A stretch of 35,000 nt of DNA, from assembly GCA_009746045.1 (NCBI GenBank), contig RPFO01000692.1:117501-152500 (forward strand), written 5' to 3'. The notes beneath the pieces were generated by a model that made no database searches, was not told the DNA's origin, and worked only from the letters and a program-made list of their open reading frames with translations. This document shows positions 1-9,870 of the stretch, piece after piece (the first letter of the stretch is position 1; the number at the start of each line of letters is the position of its first letter). The DNA is from Mesostigma viride (taxonomy: Eukaryota > Streptophyta > Mesostigmatophyceae > Mesostigmatales > Mesostigmataceae). The position numbers were made by a program, and so were the translations under genes.

Positions 1-425
1 GGGGGGGAATGTGGGTGGCGGGGGCGGCGGCTGTATTGGTGGCGGGGGACCCCCGGCCAGCGGCAACGGCGTGCTCGCGCCGACACCCAGGTTGCTGGGC
101 CGCCGTTTCGGCCGACCCCCCAGCGCGCCCGGGGGCGGCGGCGGGGGTGACATCATCCCCCCCATGGCCCACGGCGGGGGTGGCCCACCTGGGGGCATCA
201 TCGGCCCCCCTGGCATCGGTGGGGGTGGCAGGATCCCAGGCGGGGGCGGGCCGGGCAACTGTCCCGCCTTGCGCCGACTGGGGCGTGAGATGGGCATCCC
301 CCCGGGCGGGGGCGGTGGCATGGACCCTGGCGCGAGGGCGAAGGGGGGCGGCCCCACGGTCGGGATGATTCCGGAGATGAGTGAGCCGGACTCGGCGTGG
401 GAGGGGGACACAGGGATCGCCCCCG
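1..425 (-). CDS. Host gene, last visible exon: Pro/Gly/Met-rich C-terminal region (partial)
   Basis: Read from 425 down to 1, one frame stays open for about 141 codons. It is made of Pro/Gly/Met blocks such as GPPPFALAPGSMPPPPPGG and MMPPGGPPPPWAMGG, with a basic patch KRRPSN. A C/T-rich stretch ending in AACAG lies just upstream (426 and above), and the exon then supplies two bases (CG) to complete a codon. That is exactly the phase left by the donor at 1033, so this exon can follow 1034-1310. The frame is still open at the window edge, so the end of the gene is not seen. Such Pro-rich tails usually bind SH3/WW/profilin-type partners or are disordered; no specific role can be assigned. The plus strand also has an open poly-Gly frame here, which I treat as a shadow because the splice phase supports the minus strand. 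Confidence 0.6.
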
Positions 426-1033
426 CTGTTTGCAGGGGGGAGGGTCCACAAACGGGTGGCAGGGGGGGAGGGGTTCACCAACGGGTTGCGGATAATGAGC
501 CAGGGGAGAGGATGGTCCGCATCCGACAGACGGGCCGGCAGTACATGCAGGGAGGGGGATCACAAACAAGGGCCACCCATGACCCCATTCCGCAGTTATA
601 AGTAAGTGAGGGCAGGGCGGATGAGACAAAAGGGGGCGGACGAGACAGGGAGAAATTTTGGAGATGATGCATAGAGAAAGGGGGGGGGGTTGAATGGGTG
701 ACAAATGATGGAAAGCAAAGCTCCCAGAGTGACAGCGTTCAGCAAAGCACAGGGCCAGCAACCTAGCTGGCTAACTGCCAGGCTGCCTGCTTGTCCGACT
801 GCCTAACTGCCTAACAAAAACCAGCTAGTCAATGGACCAACTCGCGTTATGATCAACTATCCACTGGTGAAAAAACTTACATGCGGGCGCAACAAATCTC
901 CCGTCCCGGTTCTTGGGTCGTTTCACCCAACAACAAACCCAGCATCCACCCACACACCCAACATCCACTCGACGTACGACACGACCAACGTGCACCCAAC
1001 ATCGATCCAATATACCACGTGTTCAACACGTAC
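426..1033 (-). other. Intron of the host gene with a copied exon edge
   Basis: This 608-base stretch lies between a GTACGT donor (first base at 1033) and an AACAG acceptor (ends at 426). It holds G-rich sequence, repeats of the GTTGGGTG type at about 930-1010 and an extra copy of the exon 1034-1310 donor edge at 895-920. I see no other gene in it. Confidence 0.5.
895..920 (-). repeat. Partial copy of the exon 1034-1310 donor edge inside the intron
   Basis: On the minus strand this segment reads as RPKNRDGRF, against RPKNKDGKF at 1048-1073. About 22 of 26 bases are the same. Each copy is followed 13-14 bases later by a good donor (GTAAGT here, GTACGT in the exon), and both donors fall in the same codon phase. 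This copy could be an alternative 3' exon end, but no clear acceptor of its own is visible, so a decayed tandem duplication is the simpler reading. Confidence 0.6.
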
Positions 1034-1310
1034 GTGCGGATGCCGTGAATTTCCCGTCCTTGTTCTTGGGTCGGCGCGGCCCCGGCGTGCCCGCGATGCG
1101 GTTGCCCGCCGCTGCCTTGCTGGCCGCCGCACGCGCCTCCTGCGCCGCCACCTCGGCGACCGAGGTGAGCGCAACCGTGTAGTCGAGCATGCGCGAGTCC
1201 ACCGTGCGCAGCAGCGCGTTCATGTCCACGTCCCCTTGCAGTTCGCCGCGCGTGCGCAGCAGGTTGCGGCGGTAGGCGCGCCACAGGAACATGTACAGCA
1301 GGCTCGCCAG
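1034..1310 (-). CDS. Host gene exon: last membrane segment and basic/helical cytosolic stretch
   Basis: The acceptor TTTCTCCCTCGCGCCAG ends at 1311 and the donor CAC|GTACGT begins at 1033, giving 92 codons plus one base. The frame opens with LASLLYMFLWRAYRRNLL, a hydrophobic run followed by Arg residues that completes the membrane segment begun in the exon at 2000-2299. A charged, probably helical stretch follows (EVAAQEARAAASKAAAGN), then the basic patch RRPKNKDGKF. The phase at the acceptor is 0, matching the exon upstream. The Arg-rich end suggests that this part faces the cytosol. No domain family was recognised. Confidence 0.68.
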
Positions 1311-1999
1311 CTGGCGCGAGGGAGAAACCACGGGGAGGGGGAAGAGACACGGGTGAAAGTAGGGGGGACGGAGAAGTGACGCGGCAGGCCATTAACAACT
1401 TGACTAATGTGGCACCTGGTCCCATTGGCAAGCCACGGACTAATAACCCTCTGAAGGGGTGAAACAATTATAGTCTACCTTTCTGGGTCCAAGCCATCGC
1501 ATCCAGTAGCAAAGTGAAAAGGAATTTGTGGCCAGACAACTGCAACCCAGTGCAGGAGAACGTCAGCTCAAGCCTTTTTCCAGTGTCCGCGCAGCAAAAA
1601 TGGTGCCCCCGCAGCAAAATCGGTGTCAACCAGCTCCCAATTCAGTAATCAGTGCACAACCACTGCCTTCCGCGCTGCCATCTCTGTAGGAGCAAGGGCT
1701 CCAACTTCACCACGAACACAACCACAACTTTTTCTGCAACTTTTTTCCTTTCAAGCGACCTGAGGTAGTACTAGTGCTGCCCACACGTTCGCCACCACAG
1801 TATTCTGCAAAGCTGTTTTCTTGACGTTCCATAGATGATACTGGGGATATTTCTACTAGTACAATGTTTCTCTGTGATGTATCCCGTGTACTATCCATGC
1901 ACTTGTACTGGCCCTTTACAATCCGTGCCCCCGCCCTCACCATGTACGCCACGGCGACGGTCCCCTTTCCTATCCGTGCACTTGTGCCCCCGCCCTCAC
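1311..1999 (-). other. Intron of the host gene
   Basis: The intron runs from donor ATG|GTGAGG (1999) to the acceptor at 1311. Apart from the tandem copy of the upstream exon edge at 1925-1960, it holds unremarkable mixed sequence. Open frames seen in it on either strand have no coding character that I could defend. Confidence 0.5.
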
Positions 2000-2019
2000 C
2001 ATGTACACGACGGCGACGG
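1920..2019 (-). repeat. Tandem duplication over the exon 2000-2299 donor site
   Basis: The segment 1984-2019, which spans the end of the exon and its donor, is repeated at 1925-1960 with about 33 of 36 bases the same, at a 59-base spacing. Both copies contain TACATG|GTGAGGGCGGG. A weaker third partial match (TATCCATGCACTTGTAC) lies near 1892. The downstream copy therefore offers a second donor in the intron. Confidence 0.7.
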
Positions 2020-2299
2020 CGAATCCGATGAGCAGCTGGCCCGTGTAGCACACGCCGTACTGCTCCGTCTTCTGGAAGCAAGGGAACTGGCCATTGTAGA
2101 TGTGCAGGAAGGCCTTGATCGCGCCGAACATGTGGCCGACGACCAGCAGTGAGGTGAGCAGAGCCCAGAGCCACACCCAGGTGAGCACCTGGGTGAGAAG
2201 CTGCGCGGCCTTGGCGAGGGCCATGAGGGCAACGCCGCCAAACGCGAGCTGCCACGCGATGGGGGACATCTCTGTGTCGCGCGCGTTCAGGATAAATCC
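2000..2299 (-). CDS. Host gene exon: multi-pass membrane core
   Basis: The acceptor CCAACCCCAG ends at 2300 and the donor ATG|GTGAGG starts at 1999; both are phase 0, giving exactly 100 codons. The frame starts GFILNARDTEM and contains two long hydrophobic runs (SPIAWQLAFGGVALMALAKA and VWLWALLTSLLVVGHMFGAI), then a polar loop with two Cys (FPCFQKTEQYGVC). A third hydrophobic run (GQLLIGFAVAVVYM) continues into the next exon. The loop between the last two helices is where a re-entrant or pore loop sits in TRP/polycystin-type channels, and the VVDL motif in the preceding exon is also seen there. That resemblance is weak and I do not name the protein. It is clearly an integral membrane protein. 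Confidence 0.7.
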
Positions 2300-2419
2300 C
2301 TGGGGTTGGGTTGGGGGGTTTGGGGTTGGGAATGGGGTGGAGAGAAAGAGCGTGGGGGGGGGGGGGGGAGGGGAGGGGGACCGTGAGTTTGTGGGGGTGG
2401 CAATAGTGAGTCGGACGAG

Positions 2420-2660
<241 letters not shown>

Positions 2661-2757
2661 GGAGGAGCAGAAAAAAAAAAAAAAAAGAAAAATGGAGAAA
2701 GTGGGGTTCATTTGTCCATCAGCGCTCGGCAATCATCGGAATGTGCAGGCTGTGTCT

Positions 2758-2945
2758 CAGTGGGTGGGTGGGCGTGCGGTGGTCGTGGTGGGTGGGTGGG
2801 TGGGTGGGTGGGTGGTGGGTGGGTGGGTGGGTGGGTGGGGTGGGTGGGTGGGTGGGTGGGTGGGTGGGTGGGTGGGTGGGTGGGTGGGGTGGGGTGGGGT
2901 GGGGTGGGGTGGGGTGGGGTGGGGTGGGGTGGGGTGGGGTGGGTT
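2758..2945. repeat. (TGGG)n followed by (GGGGT)n array
   Basis: About 30 units of TGGG (with a few GGTGGG variants) run into about 12 units of GGGGT. On the transcribed minus strand this reads CCCA/CCCCA; the plus strand has many G runs able to form G-quadruplexes. The units differ from plant and chlorophyte telomere repeats (TTTAGGG, TTTTAGGG). Confidence 0.9.
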
Positions 2946-3043
2946 GGTTCGGGGAGCAATATTTGCTAACCAATTTCCCCGCTTCGCCACCCCCCACACC
3001 ACCACCACCACGTGGCAGCAAGCTGTACCACACGTGCGCTCAC

Positions 3044-3160
3044 CATGTAGAAGAAGACGCCGACCGCGGCCAGGTCCACCACGTAGTTGGAGTAGTTGCC
3101 GGCCAGCCAGCGGCGCTCGAGCGCGGAGAGCGGCCGCCGCTTCATCTGCTCGCTGCCCGC
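3044..3160 (-). CDS. Host gene exon: first membrane segment
   Basis: The acceptor TTCGTCCCACAG ends at 3161 and the donor CTACATG|GTGAGC starts at 3043, giving exactly 39 codons in phase 0. The frame begins with the basic AGSEQMKRRPLSALERRWL and ends in a hydrophobic run NYVVDLAAVGVFFYM. The basic start before the membrane run suggests a cytosolic N-terminal side. The phase agrees with both neighbouring exons. A partial copy of the acceptor edge lies upstream in the preceding intron (3241-3276). Confidence 0.7.
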
Positions 3161-3240
3161 CTGTGGGACGAAGGGGAGAGAGGAAAAAGGGAGGTAGTGC
3201 ATAAACTTGTGTTAGTATGCGTGCGAAGCAAAGGAAGCAG

Positions 3241-3276
3241 AATAGCGGCCGCCCGCTTCATCTGCTCGCTGCCCCC
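3241..3276 (-). repeat. Partial copy of the exon 3044-3160 acceptor edge
   Basis: The sequence GCCCGCTTCATCTGCTCGCT at 3248-3267 is nearly identical to the start of the exon at about 3137-3156. On the minus strand the copy reads GGSEQMKR against AGSEQMKR in the exon. The flanking acceptor-like CAG is kept. It is probably a decayed local duplication. Confidence 0.65.
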
Positions 3277-3792
3277 CTGCAATGAGTGGGATAGGGCATA
3301 GTGGAAGAGATGATGAAGGTGATGGAGTTGAGAAAGCCAAGTAATGGAAAGAGAAAAGCCACCACCGCGGTGGCTATAAATAAGCGCGGGGAGCAATCAG
3401 ACACTCAACTGATTTGTTTCTGAAGCACCAAGTTATGCTTCCATACCCTTTCCCAGTGGGATGAGGGGGTGCAGAAAGTGGAGGGGGGGAGGGGCAAGAA
3501 GTGGATAGCAAACAGGAGCAGCAATGGAGAATAACGTTGTGCGCAACTGCGCAGGAGTGGCATTTGCTCATACAAAGGGCGAAGGACAATTGGCGCAAAG
3601 GGTACACAGAAAGTAGAATTATATCTATATCATAGGAATCAATCTCACAGGCATCTACATCATAGGTATAACAACAGAGAAGGGCAGCCCAGAGAAACAG
3701 AAATCCAGGGCCTCTGCCTCCTACGGGACGCCACCCGCATTGCCCTGGCCGTTACGAGACGCCACCATCACGTAAACACTTCTCCCCCCCCC

Positions 3793-3797
<5 letters not shown>

Positions 3798-3865
<68 letters not shown>
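3798..3865. repeat. (CA)n microsatellite
   Basis: An uninterrupted CA array of about 33 units lies just inside the intron, downstream of the exon ending at 3903. Confidence 0.95.
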
Positions 3866-3867
<2 letters not shown>

Positions 3868-3902
3868 CGCGTGCGTGCTTGTGCTTGTTCTTGTCCACCC
3901 AC

Positions 3903-5112
3903 CCGCCGCGTCATCGTGCGGATGATGTTCTCTGCCGTCGGCGACATGACCGCCATCTCCAGATGCCCCCAGCTCGTGCTCTCCCGCCGGCCCCCCGGAT
4001 CCCCCTCCCCGATCGTCGCGTTATTCACCGGCAACGAGACCGCCAAGTCTCGCCCGCCCACCCGCTGCAACGACGGCTCGCTTTGGCTGCGCGTTGGGGG
4101 GTCCACCGGTGGGGGTGGGGGTGGGGGGTCCGGCGAGGCTTCCGGGGGAGGTGCATCCTCCGACACCGCCATCACGATCGCTTTCCCTTTGGGAGACTTC
4201 ATGGACAATGGCCGGTACACCGACCCGCTCTCTTGCTGCCACGACACGCCAGGTGCCGGAGCGCCCCCTGTCTCGACTACAAGCTCCGGGGCGGGACCCT
4301 GGAGCCTGCCTGACAGGGAGGACATGAGCACCTCGCCGCCGGCACGAGCTCCGCCTTTACGACCGCTCGCGCTGGGTCGGACCCCCGGCGTGGATCCCCC
4401 CAGGACCAGCCTGGATTCTTGGGGGCTAATCGGGGGGCCCGAGTCCCCCCCCCGGGGGCCTTGCTCCTCTGGGCCATCATTACCGTAACCCTCCTCCCCG
4501 CCGCTGGGCCCCGCCTCATCCGCTGGACCCCCAGATGGCCCCCCCATGCCACCGGCGTCACCATACCGACTGTCCTCCCCATCGTTGCTCCGGCCTGCAC
4601 CACCCGACGGCTGTCCTAGCAACGACGGCTTGCGTCGCAGGCGTCCGTCCGCCCCTACATCCCCTCCTTCCCTGGCGGTATCCCCTGAGAGCGCCCCGGG
4701 GAATATGCCAAGTGGCACCGGCGGGCGACTCGTCGCGTCGCCCTCCCTTCCACTCCCCCCTCTGCGTGCGCTAGGTGGCGCAACCTGCCCCGCCCCAGTC
4801 GCATACGCCCCACCCTGCACGGCGGCGCTATCCCTGCTGGCATCCGCGGCACCACCACTCATGCCACCATAGCCACCGTTCATGCCACTAGTGCCACCGT
4901 TCATGTCATTATTCCTGACGTCGCTGCCCCCGGCATCGCCCTCGCCCACGTCAATAGTACTGTCCTCATTGGCATCGTGGTCGTTTGCGTTGCCAGCACC
5001 GGCGGACCCGCTGCCCTGCTTGCGGCGGCGCCCTATCCGCGCGCCAATGCCGCGGTCCATCTCAGCCGCGATGCGCTGCATCTCCGCCTCAGCAGCAAAC
5101 GCGCCCAGCGAC
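3903..5112 (-). CDS. Host gene exon: long low-complexity hydrophilic region
   Basis: The acceptor CCCCCACGGCCAG ends at 5113, and the frame is then open for 403 codons to a donor CGG|GTGGGTGG at 3902. The exon begins with one base that completes a codon, the phase left by the proposed first exon. Content: a short helical, charged start (SLGAFAAEAEMQRIAAEMDR), a basic GRRRKQGSGS patch, then Gly/Asn/Asp-rich and Gly/Pro/Ser-rich sequence with PDPPPPPPPVDPP, ending in AENIIRTMTRR. There are no hydrophobic segments, so this is probably a disordered cytosolic N-terminal domain ahead of the membrane part. Antisense open frames in the same stretch are shadows of its GC-rich codon use. An unspliced frame reaches upstream to about 5183 but has no ATG. 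Confidence 0.6.
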
Positions 5113-6324
5113 CTGGCCGTGGGGGGGGGCACCGGGAGGCGGGAGGGGGGGGCATGTTTGGGCACCGGGGAAGAGGAACGCAAGCGTCCATGAGGAGGGG
5201 GGGGTGCAAGCGGGCACGGTGGTGATTATCCACGAGACAAAGGAGGGGTGACAGGTAATTATTTAAAAGACAAGGGAGCGGGCATTGGAGAAAGGAGGGG
5301 AGTGATGGTGTTGCGTACGAGCGGGCACGGTGGAGATCCTTGTTGCACACGAGTATGCGGTTGGCGTATGCGTTTATTGCGTGGTGAGGCACGGTGGGCG
5401 TATGCTTGGTGCAGGGGATGACAAGGGGTAAGAGAGCCCAAAGACGACCCATAGGTGCTGGGTGCCCTTACACGAGCGGGTGTGAAAAACCACAATGAGT
5501 TCATAAGTGCTGGGACTACATAGGTGTGGGTGGTTAGTGCAGGAATGCAAAGCAAAGGAACTTGTGCGTGCGCACAGGGAAGCACAAGCGCATTAGAATC
5601 CCGTTTGCGCCCCGCAGGGTGATTTACAAGTGTGCACGTGGGTATTAGGTGTGCCATAGCCACGATGATTGTTGCAGCAGGCGCGCAAGCAAAATGGCTT
5701 GATTCACAAATTGCATCCCAAACGAGCTCGACGGCCAGGCCAGCAAAGGAAACATAGCCTTTTCCACGACTACGTACACCTACTTGAAATTGTAAGGACG
5801 TGAAGATTTAATATTAAAAAAAAAGAAACAAGCGCCCGGTTATATGCTGCTGATTTATTGCCAAAGTTGAACAACACACCACTGAGCACATAGCACGTCG
5901 TTTCTAGAAATGGTTGCCTCAACGAACGTAAATACCAATTAGACAACCAGCGCAGGCCAGAAATCTGGAGAATCCGGACCACGGTAGCTCGAGCCTGCCG
6001 TTATCTTATCCGCGTTTGTCGAGTCGCTCAAGATGATAGAGATGAATGGAGGTGGAAATGTGTAGTCTTGTACGTTAAAATTATGCCGGGCTAGCGTTCA
6101 GAGCGAGAAGGTCTAGCTAAAAAAAAAACTCACGTGATCAGGGCGAACGTAAACACGCTATATTCTAACACATCATATTCTGGTATACCTACGTTGCGAG
6201 GGTATGAAGAGGCTGGAAATTAATGCGCTTATATCGCGCGGTAAGCGTAAATGAGTCCGGGCAAACTGCAGCTAATCGAAAACGGCACTGCGTTACAATC
6301 AGGTAGCTAGTGGGGAGCACGTAC
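5113..6324 (-). other. Proposed first intron of the host gene
   Basis: It lies between donor GAGAA|GTACGT (6324) and the acceptor at 5113. It contains a diverged copy of the small retroposon (5936-6080) and otherwise unassigned AT-richer sequence. If the exon at 6325-6512 is wrong, this stretch is upstream intergenic DNA. Confidence 0.4.
5936..6080 (-). mobile_element. Small retroposon, long copy 1 (diverged)
   Basis: This is a match of about 145 bases to the segments at 7705 and 16255, with shared blocks such as ACAACCAGCGCAGGCCAGAA and GCTCGAGCCTGCCGTTATCT. The strand is given so that the constant end of the family (minus strand CTGGTTGTCTCCTTG) is the 3' end; in this copy that end has mutated to CTGGTTGTCTAATTG. 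No clear target duplication is left, so it is the oldest of the copies. Confidence 0.8.
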
Positions 6325-6512
6325 TTCTCCGGCAATTGAGCTCTTGGAAAGGAGGAGTCGATTTCCGGACCCGACAAGGATGAAGATGCGTTGGCCTGAG
6401 AACCTGCGTAAGGTGCGCGTATATTTCCCCGTTCACTTCCTCCATCGTCGTCATTTGAGGTGCGAGGGGGTGCCCCTGCGCCCCGATCCAATTCATTGTG
6501 AGTCGATGACAT
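6325..6512 (-). CDS. Host gene, possible first exon
   Basis: An ATG at 6512 opens a hydrophilic frame (MSSTHNELDRGAGAPPRTSN...) that runs 62 codons plus two bases to a strong donor GAGAA|GTACGT. The two leftover bases fit the exon at 3903-5112 (AA plus G gives Lys). An in-frame stop lies about 20 codons upstream or less, so this is the first usable Met of the frame. However, an out-of-frame ATG sits 10 bases upstream and would start a nine-residue upstream ORF, and intermediate exons cannot be excluded. The codon content is biased towards Gly, Asp, Ser and Pro, like the next exon. Support is the phase match and the donor only. Confidence 0.4.
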
Positions 6513-7484
6513 TGGACATTGCCGTCCTAAATCAGCTCACCAAATCCATCAAATAATACACACTTAAAATATGCAGCGCAGAAGATGACTTGTAGCCTGC
6601 ATGCTCAAACCCTTCATAAATCGCTGTATATTCCCAAAGCTTCGACCTAACAAAATCTCACGCCGAGCTTAGCAGGAATCCATTGCTATATTTCACGCAC
6701 GCATTTTGCTGTACAACACGAACACGCAGGCAATTGAGGGAATGAACGTATCCATGTGTCTGGCAGGGACTTTCGCCGGCATCGAGCCGTCAGAACTGCG
6801 AAGTAACTGCCAAACTCCATACGGAGGCCGCGCTTACAGTTCAGTTCACCGAATCTCATCACCCTTCACAGCAAAACATTTATAAAAATAGGGTCCGGCG
6901 GCAGGTTGAAGATGATGGGCATCGTCTCTGACACAGGTGACTGGCAGAGCGCGCCTGCAAACTGCAGGCCAGCACACCGCACAAGAGCCCCAGTCAACAG
7001 CGCCCATAATTATGTATGCGCCGAGTTGAGTCATCAACAACCAAAACAACAAAACATGCGATTTGTCTGCAACGTCTGTGGACTGATCACTGAAGATTAG
7101 AGGCAGCCGGCAGGGCGGCGTGCAACGAAATTACGAATACTCATTACTCGCATAGCGCTGATCAGGCGCTAATAATTTCATCGATGATCGCCTATTTCGC
7201 ACTTTGCCAAAATAGTGAAGTTTTCCATGCCAGAACTGACTGCAAAATCCTCCATAATGAGGCCAGTAATTGATAATTGATGTAGGACCATCGTTGGTGT
7301 GAATGGTGTCGCATCGAGTTGGTGCGTCGAGGTGGAAGGGCTATGCGTGTTGAATGGGCTATTCGGGCATTTCGGAAGGCCAGGGACCGACAACGTTATG
7401 GCATTATGCCATGCTTATGCCTTTAGGTTTAGTAAAAGTAAGTAAGTACTTGCGCCGTGTCATGCGCATGGGCATGCCACGGAG
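6513..7484. other. Stretch without a supported gene
   Basis: This is the presumed upstream region of the host gene on the minus strand. Short open frames occur, but none shows coding character or homology that I recognise. One GC-rich island at about 6895-6980 can be read on the minus strand as PVSETMPIIFNLPPDPIF behind a CTGCAG acceptor and might be a further exon; see the rejected list. Confidence 0.4.
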
Positions 7485-7610
7485 TTCTATGCTTATCTCA
7501 TTAGAAAAGATTTACACGAAAGTTACAAAGATCGTCTGCATCATGCCCCAACCATAAAGTCAGTAGAGGGAGATATAATCCTCATCTGAGCTGTCCTCTA
7601 CTCTCAGTAA
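7485..7610 (-). mobile_element. Non-LTR family A, 3'-end fragment
   Basis: Read on the minus strand, this segment matches the 3' region of the element at 8720-9870. Shared blocks are GTAGAGGACAGCTC, GATGAGGATTA, ATGATGCAGACGAT and TTTTTCTAATGAGAT (TTTTCTAATGAGAT here). It contains TGTAA 12 bases before TTTTCTAATG, as a chlorophyte polyadenylation signal would be placed. Only the untranslated end is present, as expected of a 5'-truncated copy. Confidence 0.75.
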
Positions 7611-7704
7611 CTCTCTGCATGGGCAAAGCAAGGCTAACTACTTTAAGCTAATGCAGCATAGTGGGGAGCATATGTATAACACATATCCCTGAGAATGGGC
7701 ATGT

Positions 7705-7849
7705 CAAGGAGACAACCAGCGCAGGCCAGAAATCGGGAGCATCCGGACCATGGTGGCTCGAGCCTGCCGTTATCTTTTCCGCGTTTTCGAGTTGTTCAGG
7801 ATGATGAAAATGAATGGTGATGGAAATGTGTAGCCTTGTGCATTCAAAT
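7705..7849 (-). mobile_element. Small retroposon, long copy 2
   Basis: This full-length copy of the 145-base family has the constant end CAAGGAGACAACCAGCGCAG at 7705. The flanks carry CATG on both sides (7700-7703 and 7850-7853), a possible short target duplication. The base that separates element from flank at the far end is uncertain. Confidence 0.85.
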
Positions 7850-8188
7850 CATGCAGCTGGCTTACGTGTAGAGCTCTAGACGGTGGGGCCGGAAACAGCT
7901 TGCCTATGGTTACCACGGCCCAACCCTACCTGCAATTTCCCCGCTAAAGACACAATGCTTTGGTTAGAAGCGCACGTTGTCCCCCTTAGTACATGATTTT
8001 CTCATGTACCGCGCTTCCTAGCCCTGGTTGGCGCAGTTGCGGCCATGCGTGGCGAGTGAGCTAGTGAGACGTGATATCCCGACAGCCGGGTGATCGAGGC
8101 GCGCCTCAGTCCACTACAGTACCTTCAGGATGCCCAGCCAGCTTGTGGCGATCATGCAACTTAATGCTGCCACAGCCCGGCGTATACG
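7850..8188. other. Stretch without a supported gene
   Basis: Mixed sequence in which no gene or recognisable repeat could be supported. Confidence 0.4.
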
Positions 8189-8234
8189 TAATTAATTAAT
8201 TAATTAATTAATTAACACGTGACTAAATCACGTG
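8189..8234. repeat. (TTAA)n tract next to an 19-base hairpin
   Basis: About seven TTAA units (8189-8215) are followed by CACGTGACTAAATCACGTG (8217-8235), an inverted repeat with 7-base arms and a 5-base loop. A second TTAA tract lies at 8676-8697. The two tracts frame about 440 bases of unassigned sequence (8236-8675) in which short CATC repeats occur near 8617-8635. Confidence 0.8.
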
Positions 8235-8675
8235 GGTGCCAATACAGAGTAAAGGAACCTTCAACCCTATATACACAACGAGAAGGAGGGAGGGCGCCCT
8301 AGCTTCTCTCACTGCCGCAGGTGGGCAGGCCACAGAGCGCTCTCTCCAAAGCATGGTGCCGGGGCGCAACACTGTGGGTGCAATACAACAAGTGCAATAC
8401 CATAGGTAGGCTGACGCATAGCTTATGCTACACAGGTGAGGTGGGCTCAAGACGTCGGCTAAGGCGCAAGCTGATGGCCACAAGGTGCCAGAGCTAATTG
8501 AAGGCACTATAACGCTGGGCGCTAGTATCATTTCAAGTGCTGTAATGCCTAAGCTATCCCATAATCGATGTAGTATGTAGCCAATGTAGATAGATTAGAC
8601 CGGTAGGAATGTTTGCACCCATCCATCCATCCATCGGGGTTAATGCTCCGTGACTCCCCAACGGGAGCACGAGTC

Positions 8676-8697
8676 TAATTAATTAATTAATTAATAA
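8676..8697. repeat. (TTAA)n tract, second copy
   Basis: Five to six TTAA/TAAT units bounded by AGTC and AATCGATT. They mark the right edge of the segment that begins with the tract at 8189. Confidence 0.85.
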
Positions 8698-8796
8698 TCG
8701 ATTGCCCCCATCTAGGCAACTAGCTTGAGTGCTCTATCCCTGGGGAGCCCGGGGGCCGGGGCTTGGACCACAGTTTCTTGTTGACATAAAGGTCCC

Positions 8797-8815
8797 TGCG
8801 CTGGTTGTCTCCTTG
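8797..8815 (+). mobile_element. Small retroposon, 19-base mini-insert
   Basis: TGCGCTGGTTGTCTCCTTG equals the constant 3' end of the family. It is flanked on both sides by ATAAAGGTCCC (8786-8796 and 8816-8826), an 11-base direct repeat expected of a target-site duplication. It is the shortest copy in the window and lies in plus orientation. Confidence 0.8.
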
Positions 8816-9360
8816 ATAAAGGTCCCCGCCCCGCCAGTACACTTGGGGCTCCTCGGGGTTGGTGTTGTGGCGCGGAGGGCCCCTCCTCTTGCTGGACGGC
8901 AGCCCCGTCCCCCCGGCGACTCGCTTCAAGCTCCTTGGCAGCTGGCTTCCCCTCCACGGGCAACGACATCAACACCCGCATTGGCCAGGCCTGGGCGGCC
9001 CTCCGCCGCCTCGACAGGTTCTGGACCTGCCGCTACCTGAGTGAGCGACGCAAGCGCATTCTGTTCAAGGCCCTTGTCCTCAGCATCCTCCTTTATGGCT
9101 GCGAGGCGTGGACCCTGGACCAGGCGCTGAGCCAGCAGCTTGACGGCACCGTCCCTCGAATGCTCCGTCATATCCTCGGCGTCCGCTACCAAGAACGCCG
9201 CACCCGGGCCGAGCTCTACTGCGATCTCCCTCTTGTCACCCATACCATCCGACACCGCCGCCTAGCTCCTCTTTGCCGGCCATCTTGCCCGCACAGACCA
9301 GGTGAATTTACCGATGTGGGCCCTGCCGGGGGGACCATCCAGGTAGACACCTCCTCCTAT

Positions 9361-9398
9361 CAAGGAGACAACCAGCGCAGGCCAGAAATCGGGAGAAT
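9361..9398 (-). mobile_element. Small retroposon, 38-base mini-insert
   Basis: The insert starts CAAGGAGACAACCAGCGCAG and stops after 38 bases. It is flanked by CCTCCTCCTAT on both sides (9350-9360 and 9399-9409). Removing the insert and one repeat restores continuous family A sequence. In minus orientation it is a strongly 5'-truncated copy. Confidence 0.85.
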
Positions 9399-9870
9399 CC
9401 TCCTCCTATGGCAGGGTCCCCTTGTCCCATCGCAACCCACTGGCAAACTTGCGCGCGCCGGACACCGGCGCGGCGCGACCCGGACCTATGTGACACAACT
9501 GCTTGAAGATGCAGGGCTTCTGGGACGGCTATCCGTACTCCGCGCCCGGATGATTGACAATGACTGAGAAATGGGCTGCCATCTGCGATAAGCACCTTCC
9601 TGAGGGGTATGCTCCTGTTTTCTCCCCACGGGCCCCGCGGCCCATTGCTAGCCAGGGTAGAAGTCCGCAGGTGGAGGTTATTGGTCCTGAGGATAGCCGC
9701 TACACTATGTACCGCCTCGTTTGCCATTACAGTAGAGGACAGCTCGGATGAGGATTACATCCCCATCTAGTGGTTGGGGGATGATGCAGACGATATTTTC
9801 TGATTCTGATTATGATTTCTGATATTTGTTTAAACTTTTGTGTAATTATTTTTCTAATGAGATTAGCATA

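Larger units (their letters stand above)
3161..3902 (-). other. Intron of the host gene
   Basis: This stretch lies between donor CGG|GTGGGTGG (3902) and acceptor CCCACAG (3161). It contains the copied exon edge at 3241-3276 and a long CA array at 3798-3865. No other gene is visible. Confidence 0.5.
8720..9870 (+). pseudogene. Non-LTR retrotransposon family A: C-terminal part of reverse transcriptase ORF plus 3' UTR (broken)
   Basis: The plus strand reads FKLLGSWL, then after a frameshift near 8940-8955 GNDINTRIGQAWAALRRLDR, RILFKALVLSILLYGCEAWT and LDGTVPRMLRHILGVRYQER. This is the typical region downstream of the RT palm in many LINE ORFs (thumb and following helices, with the LLYG(C/S)E.WT signature). 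It then drifts across frames through GHLAR-like and WAAICDKHLP-like sequence to stops around 9560-9750. The 3' UTR continues to about 9870 with a TGTAA and TTTTTCTAATGAGATTAGCATAG. RT catalytic motifs are absent, so this is a 5'-truncated, inactive copy. Two tiny retroposon insertions interrupt it (8797-8815 and 9361-9398). Confidence 0.75.

Noticed and set aside
11-601. Plus-strand poly-Gly open frame at the left edge
   Set aside because: The minus strand gives a Pro/Gly/Met-rich exon with an acceptor in the exact phase of the next exon upstream; the plus frame has no such support.
198-761. Minus-strand frame overlapping the last host exon
   Set aside because: It is out of phase with the Pro-rich frame supported by splicing and has irregular composition.
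2758-2945. Interstitial telomere repeat
   Set aside because: Units are TGGG and GGGGT, not TTTAGGG or TTTTAGGG, and the array lies inside an intron.
3871-4619. Plus-strand open frames opposite the long host exon
   Set aside because: They are antisense shadows of a GC-rich minus-strand exon; the minus frame is longer and joins its neighbours in phase.
6895-6980. Possible minus-strand exon reading PVSETMPIIFNLPPDPIF
   Set aside because: An acceptor-like CTGCAG and good codon content are present, but it has no clear donor or partner exon, so it is not listed as a gene part.
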